A stretch of DNA of 64,000 bases from Agrobacterium vitis (GTDB lineage: Bacteria > Pseudomonadota > Alphaproteobacteria > Rhizobiales > Rhizobiaceae), in the NCBI RefSeq assembly GCF_014926405.1, contig NZ_JACXXJ020000002.1:88865-152864 (forward strand), in the 5' to 3' direction. Within the stretch, counting starts at the first letter, position 1; each line of letters opens with the position of its first letter. Below the pieces are notes generated by a model that saw only the letters and a list, made by a program, of their open reading frames with translations, ran no database searches and was not told the origin of the DNA. The position numbers and the translations under genes were made by a program. Of the stretch, positions 22,927-32,442 are shown one piece after another.

Positions 22927-22959
22927 GCGGGATCATCCTCCAAAGTGTCGGCTTTGCCG

Positions 22960-22977
22960 ACGTGCAGATCTGCACAT
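22960..22977 (+). promoter_or_regulatory. tra box (TraR operator)
   Basis: ACGTGCAGATCTGCACAT, a near-perfect 18-bp dyad identical in form to Ti plasmid tra box I. It lies between traA and traC and would activate both divergent operons, about 74 bases upstream of traC. Confidence 0.93.
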
Positions 22978-23050
22978 TCCTTCGGACGTGCTTTTGGGGA
23001 AATCTTGCAACGGAACAGACGCCCAAGATTTCCAGGGAGATGCGACCGGA

Positions 23051-23347
23051 ATGAAGAAACCATCATCGAAGATCAGGGAAGAAATCGCCAGATTGCAGGA
23101 CCAGCTGAAACAGGCCGAAACACGCGAGGCCGAGCGCATCGGGCGGATTGCGCTAAAAGCTGGGCTTGGGGAAATCGACATCGAGGAGGCCGAGCTTCAG
23201 TCAGCCTTCGAGGAAGTCGCCAAACGGTTTCGTGGCGGCAAGGGCTCGGCGACCGGAAAGAGACAAGCCGGAGAGAGCCGGACCGGTACCGAGCCGTCCG
23301 CGGCGCTCGCGTCTGGCGCGGATGAAGGCGGGTCTGGCGAGGCTTGA
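23051..23347 (+). CDS. traC: TraC conjugal transfer protein
   Basis: 98 residues starting at the ATG at 23051 ([20 protein letters not shown]). TraC is a small, charged accessory protein thought to act with TraA at oriT. The N-terminal half is a predicted coiled coil ([20 protein letters not shown]), followed by [20 protein letters not shown] and a Gly/Ser-rich tail. The open frame extends upstream through oriT, but the upstream part is non-coding repeat. traD follows after four bases. Confidence 0.9.
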   Translation: MKKPSSKIREEIARLQDQLKQAETREAERIGRIALKAGLGEIDIEEAELQSAFEEVAKRFRGGKGSATGKRQAGESRTGTEPSAALASGADEGGSGEA

Positions 23348-23351
23348 ACGG

Positions 23352-23567
23352 ATGGCAAAGTCGATGACGTCAGAAGCACGCAAGAAGGACTCCCGCGAAA
23401 AAATCGAGCTCGGCGGGCTGATCGTCAAGGCAGGACTGCGTTACGAAAAGCGGGCGCTGCTGCTCGGGCTGTTGGTCGACGGCGGCCGCCGGTTCAAGGG
23501 CGACGAAGAAGAGCGGTCACGCTTGACCGCCATCGGCGCGGAGGCCTTTGGTCGTGACGGTGAATAG
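23352..23567 (+). CDS. traD: TraD conjugal transfer protein
   Basis: 71 residues from the ATG at 23352. Ti-type TraD is a short basic protein of the traCDG operon. Typical segments: [39 protein letters not shown] and [12 protein letters not shown]. It overlaps the traG start. A longer in-frame extension upstream is an alternate reading of traC DNA and is not used. Confidence 0.9.
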   Translation: MAKSMTSEARKKDSREKIELGGLIVKAGLRYEKRALLLGLLVDGGRRFKGDEEERSRLTAIGAEAFGRDGE

Positions 23568-25512
23568 AATTCTCCTCGCCGTCATCCCGGCCACAATCAT
23601 GATCGCCGCGATGATGCTCATGCCGGGGATCGAGCGATGGCTGGCGGCGTTCGGAAGGACAGCGCAGACAAAGCTGATGCTCGGGCGGATCGGTCTCGCC
23701 CTGCCCTACATCACAGCGGCTGCGATCGGCACGATCTTCCTGTTCGCGGCCAATGGCGCTGCGAACATCAGGGCGGCCGGGTGGGGCGTTGTCAGCGGCA
23801 GCGTGGCGGCGATCTTCATCGCGGCGATCCGCGAGGCGGTCCGGCTTGCCAGCATCGCCGGCAACGTTCCGGGCGGACAGTCGGTATTCGCCTACGCGGA
23901 CCCGGCGACGATGCTTGGCGCGTCCGTCACATTCCTTGCCGGCGTCTTCGCGCTGCGCGTCGGTCTTCGCGGCAATGCGGCTTTTGCCAGTTCGGCGCCG
24001 CGCCGTATCCGCGGCAAACGCGCCGTGCATGGCGAGGCCGACTGGATGAAGGTGCAGGAGGCGGCAAAACTTTTCCCCGATCCCGGCGGCATCGTCGTCG
24101 GCGAACGGTACCGCGTCGATCGCGACAGCGTTGCGGCTGTGTCGTTCCGCGCCGACGATCCGTCGACCTGGGGCGCGGGAGGCAAGAGCCCGCTCCTATG
24201 CTTCGACGGCTCCTTTGGCTCCTCGCATGGCATCGTCTTCGCCGGATCCGGCGGTTTCAAGACGACGTCGGTCACGGTCCCGACCGCGCTCAAGTGGGGT
24301 GGCAGTCTCGTTGTCCTCGACCCGTCGAGCGAGGTCGCACCGATGGTATCGGAGCATCGCCGCAAGGCTGGCCGGAAGGTGATCATTCTCGATCCCTCGA
24401 CGTCAGGCGTGGGCTTCAATGCGCTCGACTGGATCGGGCGACATGGCAGCACGAAAGAAGAGGACATCGTCGCCGTCGCAACGTGGATCATGACCGACAA
24501 TCCCCGCTCGGCCTCTGCGCGCGACGACTTCTTTCGGGCGTCGGCCATGCAGCTTCTGACGGCTCTGATTGCCGACGTCTGGCTGTCCGGTCACACGGAC
24601 GAGCAAGACCAGACGCTGCGCCGTGTGAGAGTCAATCTTTCCGAGCCGGAACCGAAGCTGCGGGCGCGTCTGACCAAGATCTACGAGCAGTCGGAATCGG
24701 ACTTCGTGAAGGAGAATGTTTCGGTCTTCGTCAACATGACGCCTGAGACCTTTTCCGGGGTCTACGCCAATGCGGTGAAAGAAACCCACTGGCTATCTTA
24801 TCCGAACTACGCCGCGCTCGTCTCAGGCGACAGTTTTTCGACCGACGATCTCGCCGAGGGCGGAACCGACATCTTCATAGCGCTCGATTTGAAGGTACTG
24901 GAAGCCCATCCCGGACTGGCGCGAGTGGTTATCGGATCGCTGCTCAATGCCATCTACAATCGAAATGGCGATGTGAAAGGTGGCGCGCTCTTCCTACTTG
25001 ATGAGGTCGCCAGGCTCGGCTATCTGCGGATCTTAGAGACCGCCCGCGACGCCGGACGGAAATACGGCATCACGCTGACGATGATCTTCCAGTCCATCGG
25101 CCAGATGCGCGAGGCCTATGGCGGGCGGGACGCGACGAGCAAGTGGTTCGAATCCGCGTCGTGGATTTCGTTTGCCGCGATCAACGATCCTGATACTGCC
25201 GACTATATCTCGAAACGCTGCGGCGATACGACGGTCGAGGTGGACCAGACAAACCGCTCGTCAGGGATGAAGGGATCGTCGCGCTCACGTTCCCGGCAGC
25301 TCAGCCGCCGGCCGCTGATCCTGCCACATGAGGTGCTGCGCATGCGCGCTGACGAGCAGATCGTGTTCACATCGGGCAATCCGCCGCTCAGATGCGGACG
25401 CGCCATCTGGTTCCGTCGTGAGGATATGAGGACTTGTGTCGGTGAGAACAGGTTCCATCGTCCAGCCAAGGCGCAAACGATGCTGGAGTCTCGGCAAGCC
25501 GACCAAAAGTGA
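23554..25512 (+). CDS. traG: TraG type IV coupling protein
   Basis: About 652 residues from a GTG at 23554 (a TTG two codons upstream is possible). Coupling proteins are VirD4-type ATPases that bring the relaxosome to the mating channel. Several N-terminal membrane segments ([19 protein letters not shown] onward) are followed by [15 protein letters not shown], the Walker A region in [18 protein letters not shown], Walker B in [15 protein letters not shown], and [13 protein letters not shown]. Length and motifs are normal, so unlike traA this gene seems intact. No trb mating-pair genes occur nearby. Confidence 0.94.
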   Translation: MTVNRILLAVIPATIMIAAMMLMPGIERWLAAFGRTAQTKLMLGRIGLALPYITAAAIGTIFLFAANGAANIRAAGWGVVSGSVAAIFIAAIREAVRLASIAGNVPGGQSVFAYADPATMLGASVTFLAGVFALRVGLRGNAAFASSAPRRIRGKRAVHGEADWMKVQEAAKLFPDPGGIVVGERYRVDRDSVAAVSFRADDPSTWGAGGKSPLLCFDGSFGSSHGIVFAGSGGFKTTSVTVPTALKWGGSLVVLDPSSEVAPMVSEHRRKAGRKVIILDPSTSGVGFNALDWIGRHGSTKEEDIVAVATWIMTDNPRSASARDDFFRASAMQLLTALIADVWLSGHTDEQDQTLRRVRVNLSEPEPKLRARLTKIYEQSESDFVKENVSVFVNMTPETFSGVYANAVKETHWLSYPNYAALVSGDSFSTDDLAEGGTDIFIALDLKVLEAHPGLARVVIGSLLNAIYNRNGDVKGGALFLLDEVARLGYLRILETARDAGRKYGITLTMIFQSIGQMREAYGGRDATSKWFESASWISFAAINDPDTADYISKRCGDTTVEVDQTNRSSGMKGSSRSRSRQLSRRPLILPHEVLRMRADEQIVFTSGNPPLRCGRAIWFRREDMRTCVGENRFHRPAKAQTMLESRQADQK

Positions 25513-25648
25513 CGACGAGAAGCTTCACAATAATCACACCGGCTCGCGACCAAGACGAATGGCCACTTCTATCGTGACCGAAAAATTGTATAGTTGACAG
25601 CGCTCAACAAAAGCTTCGTTGGAACTCTTGATCACACGGGGGAACGGC

Positions 25649-27523
25649 ATGCGGTATTTTGAGGAAAACAACGGCCTGAAGGTTCGCGCCATCACCGGCA
25701 CGCGTTCGATCCTTCTAGCATTCGATGCCGATCGGGACACGCGAAATAGCCTGAGAGGATTTTCGATCCGCCGCTCCGAATATCTCAAGAAACCCGACGG
25801 CGAAACGGTTACAAGCGTGAAGTGGCTCCAGTCGAGCAAGGTGTTCAGGACGGTCGAACCCAAGCCGAAGGAGAAGATCAACGGAAGATTCAAGATCTTC
25901 CGGACGGACAAACACCCGATCCAGAAATTCTTCTGGTCGGATTATGGAGCGGAGCCGAGCACCGATTATCAGTACGAGATATTTCCCGCCTATGGTCCGG
26001 TAGGCGATCTTCAGCTTGATAAACATCGTATGATCGCGCTGAAAATCCGGACAGAAGACGAAGACGACGGCAAGCACGGAATCTGGTTCAATCGAGGAGC
26101 AATTGCGAGCCAGCATTATGCACGCGAGTTCGGCAATATCCCTCCGACAGAAGAAGAAGTGCTTGACCTCAACAATATCAAGACGCGGTGGCTCTCGCGT
26201 GGGCTACTCGAAGCCTGCCTTGCCTATATCAAGGCACCCAAGAAAGGGGAGTGGCTTCACGCCTGCCTCTACGAGTTCAGCTATCAGCCCATCATCGATG
26301 CTTTCGACGATGCGCTGAAGAGAGGCGTCAACGTTCGAATTATCTATCACGCCACCGAGGCGAACAAGAAGGCGATCGGCACGAAACTATCCGGCAAAGA
26401 TGTCCTGATAGAACGGACACGACCTACCATTCCGCACAACAAATTCATCGTCCACTCTTCGAAATCCGACAAGCCACTGGCCCTCTGGACGGGCTCGACG
26501 AACATTACCATGTCGGGTTTTTTGGGACAGTCCAATCTTGGTCACCTGTTCCGCGATCCAATGCTGGCTGATCGTTACAAGAAATACTGGGATCTGCTAT
26601 CGAAAAACCCGACAGGCGCACCGGTTAGAAAAGAAACGAAAACCATCTCGCCCCAACCGCAGGAGGTTGTTGAGCCCGGCTCAATCTCCCCGATCTTTTG
26701 CGCGCGCGACGATCTCGCAATGCTATTCTGGTATGGTAACAGGATTCTCGACGCACGCGACCTTGCGATGTTCACCGTCGCGTTCACTGTCAGCCCACTT
26801 CTGATCTCCGCTCTGGCGCAAAAGCGTGATTGCCTGCGCATGCTGGTGATGGAATCGCGTCCACCGGCAGAATTGATTGCGGCCTTTCGTAAAGACGGTC
26901 GTGACCCGATGTTGACCACCTCCTATGGGGCGGTGCTGGGCAAGAAGAAAATCATGATCACGCTGCCGAACGGGAAAAAGACCACCAGAACCATCGACAT
27001 CAAAAATTTTCCGCTCGGGGAATGGTTCTGGCGCGAGGAACACACCCGTGAGAGCGGCAACATCTTTTTCATTCATACCAAATACCTGATGATCGACCCG
27101 CTATCTGATGATCCCCTGATCTGCACCGGATCAGCGAACTTCTCCGCCAACAGCCTTCAGAACAACGACGAGAACATGGTCCTGATCAGAGGCAATACCC
27201 GCGTCGCCGATATTTATCTGACGGAGTTCCTCAGGCTCCACGAACATTTCTATTTTCGGGACGCGGCCAATAGTCAGGCAGGCAAGGGAAAGGACGCAGA
27301 GGGCGCGTTTCTCGAAGAGATCAAAGACTGGACAGCAGATGATTTTCTCCCCGGAACCTATCTCAACGCACGGCGCGAGATGTTCTTCCGGGACGCTCCA
27401 GGTTCGTGGGGCGAGCAGGCACAAGCCCGCGATCCGAATGAATCCGCCGTCATGGCCCAGCAACAGGCGCTCGAGGACAAGCGGAAGGCCGCCGAGAAGC
27501 GACGAGCCGCCAAGCAAAGCTGA
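25649..27523 (+). CDS. Phospholipase-D-fold protein, probable nuclease
   Basis: 624 residues from the ATG at 25649. Two PLD-type motifs are present: HNKFIVHSS near residue 263 followed by LWTGSTNIT, and HTKYLMID near residue 476 followed by CTGSANFSANS. The second fits HxKxxxxD; the first has Ser where Asp is expected. Two half-sites in one chain are typical of PLD-superfamily hydrolases. The N-terminal 200 residues (IRRSEYLKKPDGETVTSVKW onward) look like a separate domain I do not recognise. The C-terminus is a charged helix. Stand-alone PLD proteins beside tra genes can be nucleases in defence or DNA processing; this is inference. TTG at 25619 is an alternative start. Confidence 0.75.
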   Translation: MRYFEENNGLKVRAITGTRSILLAFDADRDTRNSLRGFSIRRSEYLKKPDGETVTSVKWLQSSKVFRTVEPKPKEKINGRFKIFRTDKHPIQKFFWSDYGAEPSTDYQYEIFPAYGPVGDLQLDKHRMIALKIRTEDEDDGKHGIWFNRGAIASQHYAREFGNIPPTEEEVLDLNNIKTRWLSRGLLEACLAYIKAPKKGEWLHACLYEFSYQPIIDAFDDALKRGVNVRIIYHATEANKKAIGTKLSGKDVLIERTRPTIPHNKFIVHSSKSDKPLALWTGSTNITMSGFLGQSNLGHLFRDPMLADRYKKYWDLLSKNPTGAPVRKETKTISPQPQEVVEPGSISPIFCARDDLAMLFWYGNRILDARDLAMFTVAFTVSPLLISALAQKRDCLRMLVMESRPPAELIAAFRKDGRDPMLTTSYGAVLGKKKIMITLPNGKKTTRTIDIKNFPLGEWFWREEHTRESGNIFFIHTKYLMIDPLSDDPLICTGSANFSANSLQNNDENMVLIRGNTRVADIYLTEFLRLHEHFYFRDAANSQAGKGKDAEGAFLEEIKDWTADDFLPGTYLNARREMFFRDAPGSWGEQAQARDPNESAVMAQQQALEDKRKAAEKRRAAKQS

Positions 27524-27785
27524 GCGTTGCCGATCGATAATGAGAGCTGCATGCGCAGTTTTGCCGATTGACTTGGGTGAGCCAACCAGAGTTGGGTGAC
27601 GAGAGGATCGTGACCCGCATGGGACGGAACTGCTGAGCGGGTTCGGTGCGCTCGCGCATAGAGCCAGTGCGGCGAAGTCGCCTCGCCCATTCCCGATCGA
27701 ACTCATCACACAGATGAATCGATACTTCCTGATTGATTCAGAATCGTCATTGGACGCTCCCTCCAAAGGAAGCGAGAATCCAGCC

Positions 27786-28043
27786 ATGGAAAAAGACGCA
27801 ACTGGCCTGGTTCATCTTCACCGCATCGATACGACGCAGAACATGCGGCGCTTCTATATGCTTGCGATTCAGCCAACGCTCTTCGGCGGCGCCTCCGTCA
27901 TTCGTAACTGGGGCCGGATTGGATCGAGCGGGCAGACAATGGTTGATACCTTCGATAGCGAAGAAGATGCGGATACGGCACTTGCACGCATCGAGCGCAC
28001 AAAGAAGCGACGGGGCTATATCAGCGTTCAGCCCAGCGAATAG
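27786..28043 (+). CDS. WGR-domain protein
   Basis: 85 residues from the ATG at 27786, preceded by AAGGAAGCGAG. The WGR fold is clear: LHRIDTTQNMRRFYMLAIQP, NWGRIGSSGQTMVDTF, and a terminal helix with EEDADTALARIERTKKRRGY. WGR domains bind nucleic acids and occur in PARPs, in MolR-like proteins and as small stand-alone rhizobial plasmid proteins. It lies between the PLD-fold gene and the split HU gene; a shared function is possible but not shown. Confidence 0.85.
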   Translation: MEKDATGLVHLHRIDTTQNMRRFYMLAIQPTLFGGASVIRNWGRIGSSGQTMVDTFDSEEDADTALARIERTKKRRGYISVQPSE

Positions 28044-28183
28044 CCGGCGCCCGCGATCCAAACCCGAATTTTCCTGTGGTTTTCGCCATTCTTGCAGCAA
28101 ATCCAGCTTTTACGCCCCTATCCCCGCCACATCTTCGTTGTCATACCAGAAGAACACCAATCGATAGAGGAGACTATTCTTCC

Positions 28184-30695
28184 ATGACCACCACCAACGA
28201 AATCGCCGACAAGATCGCGTCCGAACAGAACCTGACCAAGGTTCAGGCGAAGGCCATCGTCGAAAGCGTCTTCAAACAGATTGCGGACGCAGCCCAGGCT
28301 GGCACGGAAACATCCATCCCGTCCTTCGGCAAATTCAAGGTCAGTGCGACGTGAAAGTTGCCTAAGTAATTGTTTGTACGGGATTTATATTCCGGGACAA
28401 ACCTGATGTTCCGTCATCAGTAGCCTACCGGCACATGCGGGACTGGTAACGGTCCGGTTTGAAGCTGTCGGGACAATGTAGCCGGGCCTTCGGGCCATGC
28501 CGATGTCGTGAGGCTGAGGCATCTTCTGCGAGCATCAGTGCGGATGAGGCGCTAGGCTGGGTGGTATGATCAATGCAAATGAACTGCTGATAAACGTCGT
28601 GAAATTTGACAAGCCAAAGATGCTGACAGGCTTGAACCAAAAGGTGTGCGGTCGGCTGCTTCCCTTTACTTTGGAGGCACACGGACGAAGGACCGCCGGC
28701 GGATAGGCAGGATCTAACCCACCCGCGTTATTTAGGTGAAACACGGTAAACCCGTATCGTCGCCCGGCAACGGGCAGGCCGACCGCAAGGAAAGTTGTTG
28801 GCGGTGCGGGCAGAGGATGTCGGAGAAAGCGAACGCCGGACTGTAATGGTTTGGACAGGGGTTGCGGCTCGCCAACATCACCCCGCCCGAAAGGGGGCAG
28901 ACTTCCGACGGGTCTCCCGTCGCGAGAGAATGTGCAGAACCCTCGGCAGGAGGACAGGCAAATGACGGTCACAACAGTGACTGGTGCGGCCTCCCGCGAA
29001 GCGGTGAGCTGGGACCAGATTGACTGGCGCAAGGCTTACCAACACGTGCGACGGCTGCAGATGCGTATTGCGAAGGCGGTTAGGGAAGGTCGCTGGGGCA
29101 AGGTGAAAGCCTTGCAACGGCTGCTGACCCACTCGTTCAGCGGCAAAGCGCTTGCCGTGAAACGGGTTACTGGAAATCAGGGAAAGAGAACACCCGGAGT
29201 GGACCGGATCATCTGGGACACACCGGGTAAGTGCGTCAGAGGATTATTGTCGCTCAAACGGCGTGGGTATCATCCTTTGCCGTTGAGGCGGGTATATATC
29301 CCGAAAGCAAATAGCAAGAAACTGCGTCCGCTCGGTATTCCGACGATGAAGGACAGGGCCATGCAGGCACTTCACCTGCTCGCTCTGCTACCTGTCGCGG
29401 AAACGACGGCAGACCCGAATTCGTACGGTTTCCGACCGTTTCGAGCGACCCGTGATGCGGCCCGCCAGTGCTATATTGCTCTGCGCGGACGAGGCACGGC
29501 GGAATGGGTCTTAGATGCGGACATTGCTGGTTGCTTCGACGAAATCAGCAAAGACTGGCTCATCGCCAACATCCCCATGGACAAGGTGGTGCTCCGGAAA
29601 TGGCTGGACTCCGGTTACATACAGGATGGTGATTGGCACGCGACGAAAGCGGGTACTCCGCAAGGGGGAATAATCTCGCCCACGCTCGCTAACATGGCCT
29701 TGGACGGAATGGAAAAGATGTTACGGGACTTCTACGGCCCAAGACGTCGCAACAGCCTGACCAAGGTCCACTTGATACGTTACGCCGATGACTTCGTCGT
29801 CACAGGTGCTTCGAAAGAGGTGCTTGAGGAGGCGAAATCTCTAGTCGAGGACTTTCTGTCGGAACGAGGTCTGTCTCTGTCTGAAGAAAAGACTCGCATC
29901 GTGCGGGTCGAGGAAGGTTTCGACTTCCTCGGCTGGAACGTGCGCAGATATGATGGGCATACCCACATCAAACCCGCCAAAAAGAACGTGGTGGCGTTTA
30001 TGCGCAAGATTCGGACGATCATCAAGGGTGCCGCCGATGTGAAGCAGGAGTATCTGATAATGCGGCTGAACCCGGTCATAAGGGGATGGACCAATTATCA
30101 TCACAACCAGGTGGCGAAGGAGACCTTCCGCAAGGTCGATCATCTCATCTGGAAGTGTCTCTGGCAGTGGGCCTGTCGTAGACACCCGGACAAGCCGCTT
30201 CGCTGGGTGAAGTATCGTTACTTCGCTCGGGAAGGTACACGAGACTGGGTATTCCGCGCAGGGATGAAGGATAAGGCAGGAAACCTCAAGTTCATCCGCC
30301 TCATCCACGCGTCCGACGTACCGATACGTCGCCACTGCAAAATCCGGGCCGAAGCGAATCCTTTCGATCCCATGTGGGACAGCTACTTCGCCGGAAGGCG
30401 CGGTCTGCCGTCGGAAGTTACGGATCGGCCCGGTGATTCCACATCTCATACCGATGCACAGGAACTGGCGGCTCTGGTCAAACAGGGCTTGGCGGAGGCT
30501 TGAGCTGTATGCTGGGAAACTCGCACGTACAGTTCTTAGGGAGGAGCGGCCCGGCAACGGGTCGTTCCTACCCGACAGGAAACCCCGGAACGAGACGGAC
30601 GCAATCCGGCGACGGGTGCTACGATCAAGATTGCGGCGTCTAAGAAGCTGACATTCACGCCAGGCAAGGCGGTAAAGGACGCGCTCAACGGCTGA
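28184..30695 (+). CDS. HU-family DNA-binding protein, interrupted by a group II intron
   Basis: Two exons: 28184-28350 ([20 protein letters not shown] onward, to FGKFKVSA) and 30584-30695 ([20 protein letters not shown] to KDALNG and stop). Joining them gives 92 residues, the normal HU length, and nine residues between GKF and GRNP, as in E. coli HU. HU proteins bend and compact DNA as dimers; the second exon holds the intercalating Pro of the RNPATG arm. Without splicing only a 56-codon truncated product would be made. The frame is preserved exactly, so expression after splicing is plausible. The gene has a normal-looking upstream GGAG region. Confidence 0.88.
28351..30583 (+). mobile_element. 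Group II intron inserted in the HU gene
   Basis: The intron begins at GTGAAAGTTG, a departure from the usual GUGYG. It encodes a reverse transcriptase/maturase and ends with a recognisable domain V (GAGCTGTATGCTGGGAAACT from about 30502, then CGCACGTACAGTTC) and domain VI (GGGAGGAGCGGCC/…CCTACCCGAC, with a bulged A). By structure the 3' end would be 30576 (…CCCGAC), but the HU frame is restored only if splicing uses 30583 (…GGAAAC). The 7-base difference is unresolved. Confidence 0.88.
28962..30503 (+). CDS. ltrA: Group II intron reverse transcriptase/maturase
   Basis: 513 residues from the ATG at 28962, with CAGGAGGA upstream. Reverse-transcriptase blocks are in order: [84 protein letters not shown] and [12 protein letters not shown] with the catalytic YADD. 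The maturase (X) domain follows ([35 protein letters not shown]). No HNH endonuclease signature is visible in the C-terminus ([14 protein letters not shown]), so mobility probably relies on nicked or single-stranded targets. It helps splice and reinsert its own intron. Confidence 0.95.
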   Translation: MTVTTVTGAASREAVSWDQIDWRKAYQHVRRLQMRIAKAVREGRWGKVKALQRLLTHSFSGKALAVKRVTGNQGKRTPGVDRIIWDTPGKCVRGLLSLKRRGYHPLPLRRVYIPKANSKKLRPLGIPTMKDRAMQALHLLALLPVAETTADPNSYGFRPFRATRDAARQCYIALRGRGTAEWVLDADIAGCFDEISKDWLIANIPMDKVVLRKWLDSGYIQDGDWHATKAGTPQGGIISPTLANMALDGMEKMLRDFYGPRRRNSLTKVHLIRYADDFVVTGASKEVLEEAKSLVEDFLSERGLSLSEEKTRIVRVEEGFDFLGWNVRRYDGHTHIKPAKKNVVAFMRKIRTIIKGAADVKQEYLIMRLNPVIRGWTNYHHNQVAKETFRKVDHLIWKCLWQWACRRHPDKPLRWVKYRYFAREGTRDWVFRAGMKDKAGNLKFIRLIHASDVPIRRHCKIRAEANPFDPMWDSYFAGRRGLPSEVTDRPGDSTSHTDAQELAALVKQGLAEA

Positions 30696-30962
30696 CGTCC
30701 CTGTGCTGCTGGTTCGGTGGCGTTTCCTTGACGTTTTTGAAAGAAGACGCCGCAGGTCGGGAGGCGATGGCGGGGTCAAGGATCGCGAACGCGACTCACG
30801 GAGCCGGGAGTGGAGAGCCGAAATGCGCTGGCATTTTGGGGGTACCGCTCTCCTTGATGCCGGCATTGGCTCCCGGCACCATGGGTCGATCTGATGGCAC
30901 CAGAAAAGTCGGGAACGGGCTCGATACCCGCGACCGGTTTATCTGTCGCAAAGAGAAAGAGC

Positions 30963-31240
30963 CCCGCCTTGTCTAGCGGAGCTCCTCGGTGGAAGCTCAG
31001 GCCTCCCGCTTCGGTCGGTTCCAGATAAGGGCGTAGTCGCCTTCCTTCTCGCTCGGCCACAGGGCTGCGGTGATCGGGGCGTTGAAGCTTGGATCGTCCA
31101 GCTTGACCGAGATGTATTCCTCGCCGTCGTTGGAGACCGCCTTCCAGCCTGCACCGGAGCCGTTGCGGGATGACGATCGAGACGAAGTCGTCCTTCGGTC
31201 ACATCAGATCCATCGAGGTCCGCGCAAGTGCGCCCAGTCC
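30963..31240. repeat. Partial direct copy of the DUF736 locus at 34375-35000
   Basis: This stretch matches 34378-34565 and then, after a gap of roughly 340 bases missing here, 34910-34995. It retains the terminator hairpin, the 3' part of the DUF736 gene and a segment containing TCCTTCGGTCACATCAGATC. The two copies flank a 3-kb accessory island. Confidence 0.85.
30997..31156 (-). pseudogene. DUF736 gene, 3' fragment
   Basis: Minus strand encodes GAGWKAVSNDGEEYISVKLD then DPSFNAPITAALWPSEKEGD and YALIWNRPKREA with its stop, nearly identical to the intact copy at 34411-34728. The first half of the gene is deleted. Confidence 0.85.
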
Positions 31241-31590
31241 GGGACCGGATGGGTACAGTTGCGAAAAAAACATCGGCGAATTCAAGACCGATCCGCCACG
31301 GTATCGTCTTTGGCCTCGGGGCTCTTACCATGTCACGGCTGTGATCCTACCAGTCCCGTCGATGAGCTGATCGCAAGTCGGGCCGGTTTCTTTATGAAAC
31401 TCCCGTGGCGGCCTTGCGGAGAAGGACAATAGACACGACAAAGCATCGAATCGGAATTTCTTGCGTTCCCTTTCATGCACATGGTTTCGCGCCAGACCAA
31501 AGTGACAATAACTCTATTAGGGGTAAACAATCTATTCTCGATGGTCTATAGGACGTTTCAACTCCAAGTCTTCTCTGTTCCGAGATATTA
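31241..31590. other. Spacer before the accessory island
   Basis: No gene is supported. Short plus-strand frames (including one reading NIGEFKTDPPRYRLW) are too fragmentary to name. Confidence 0.3.
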
Positions 31591-32442
31591 ATGATCCTCT
31601 TTCATCATACTTCCGTTTCCCTCGCTGAGGGGATTTTGGCTTCTCAGCTCAACCTAGGTCACGTCAAGAGACGATCTGGAGAGCCGTTGCGCGATGTCGT
31701 TTGGCTGACAACCGATGAAAGCCACGAAGGTCATGGGCTGACGACAGGAGAACAACTCGATCCGGTTCATCGTCCGTATGTCGAAAAGGTAGAGCAAACG
31801 AAGCTCCGCCAGGGTCGTGTCTGGACGGCTGATAAGACGCGCATCAGAATTAAGGTCAAAATTCCGACTCGGGATCGCAAGCTTTACAACTACTCCGCCT
31901 GGTCCCGAAAAAATGACGGTCCGAAATTCGCGAAGCTCATGGGCCTTTCCTGCGTTCAGACCGTCGCCGGTCTGAACGCCTCGGAGCTGGAAAGAATGAT
32001 GTCGATGACAGCAACGAAGGAAGAGACATGGTTTCTTTCGTTTCGGCCCATTGTTCCCGAGGAATTTGAAGAAGTATTATACCGGACCGAAGACGGCTAC
32101 GTGCCTTATGACTTCGAACAACACGGCCGTCGCGAGCTTGAGGCGGTTGGAATTTACGCCGCAGACGAAAAAGCTCTCTCCGAATTGCGCGATCTTCTCG
32201 GTTCTCGGCACAGATATGACCGCGCCAGCGCCGTTGTGACCTGCGCCAATCTTGCAATGCCAGCAAACGTTGTCGTTCGCGGCGGAGGAATCAACGTGGC
32301 ATTCAACCTCGTGACCCTTAGAGTGCTCGAAGGTAGTTCCGGTCGATATGGGGAAGAGATTGTCGCCTGGATCGAGCGGCATCTCAATGACCTAAACGAG
32401 GCTTGGGAGAAGAGCAGGACGCAGCTCATCAGCAATTCGTGA
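31591..32442 (+). CDS. Unknown protein, possibly ADP-ribosyltransferase-like fold
   Basis: 283 residues. I do not recognise the family with certainty. The N-terminus reads MILFHHTSVSLAEGILASQL then REPLRDVVWLTTDE-like sequence (actually GEPLRDVVWLTTDESHEGHG). A His-Thr-Ser near the start followed by a Val-Val-Trp-Leu-Thr strand is reminiscent of KptA/DarT-like ADP-ribosyltransferases (YH-T-x..., Y/V-W-L-T), but no catalytic Glu could be fixed. The remainder (KFAKLMGLSCVQTVAGLNAS, ETWFLSFRPIVPEEFEEVLY) looks like an ordinary soluble protein. It overlaps the following frame by 40 bases and shares an island with a toxin-antitoxin pair. Confidence 0.5.
   Translation: MILFHHTSVSLAEGILASQLNLGHVKRRSGEPLRDVVWLTTDESHEGHGLTTGEQLDPVHRPYVEKVEQTKLRQGRVWTADKTRIRIKVKIPTRDRKLYNYSAWSRKNDGPKFAKLMGLSCVQTVAGLNASELERMMSMTATKEETWFLSFRPIVPEEFEEVLYRTEDGYVPYDFEQHGRRELEAVGIYAADEKALSELRDLLGSRHRYDRASAVVTCANLAMPANVVVRGGGINVAFNLVTLRVLEGSSGRYGEEIVAWIERHLNDLNEAWEKSRTQLISNS

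Noticed and set aside
28962..30503. Retron or diversity-generating reverse transcriptase
   Set aside because: The maturase X domain, flanking domain V/VI and position within a split gene identify a group II intron protein.
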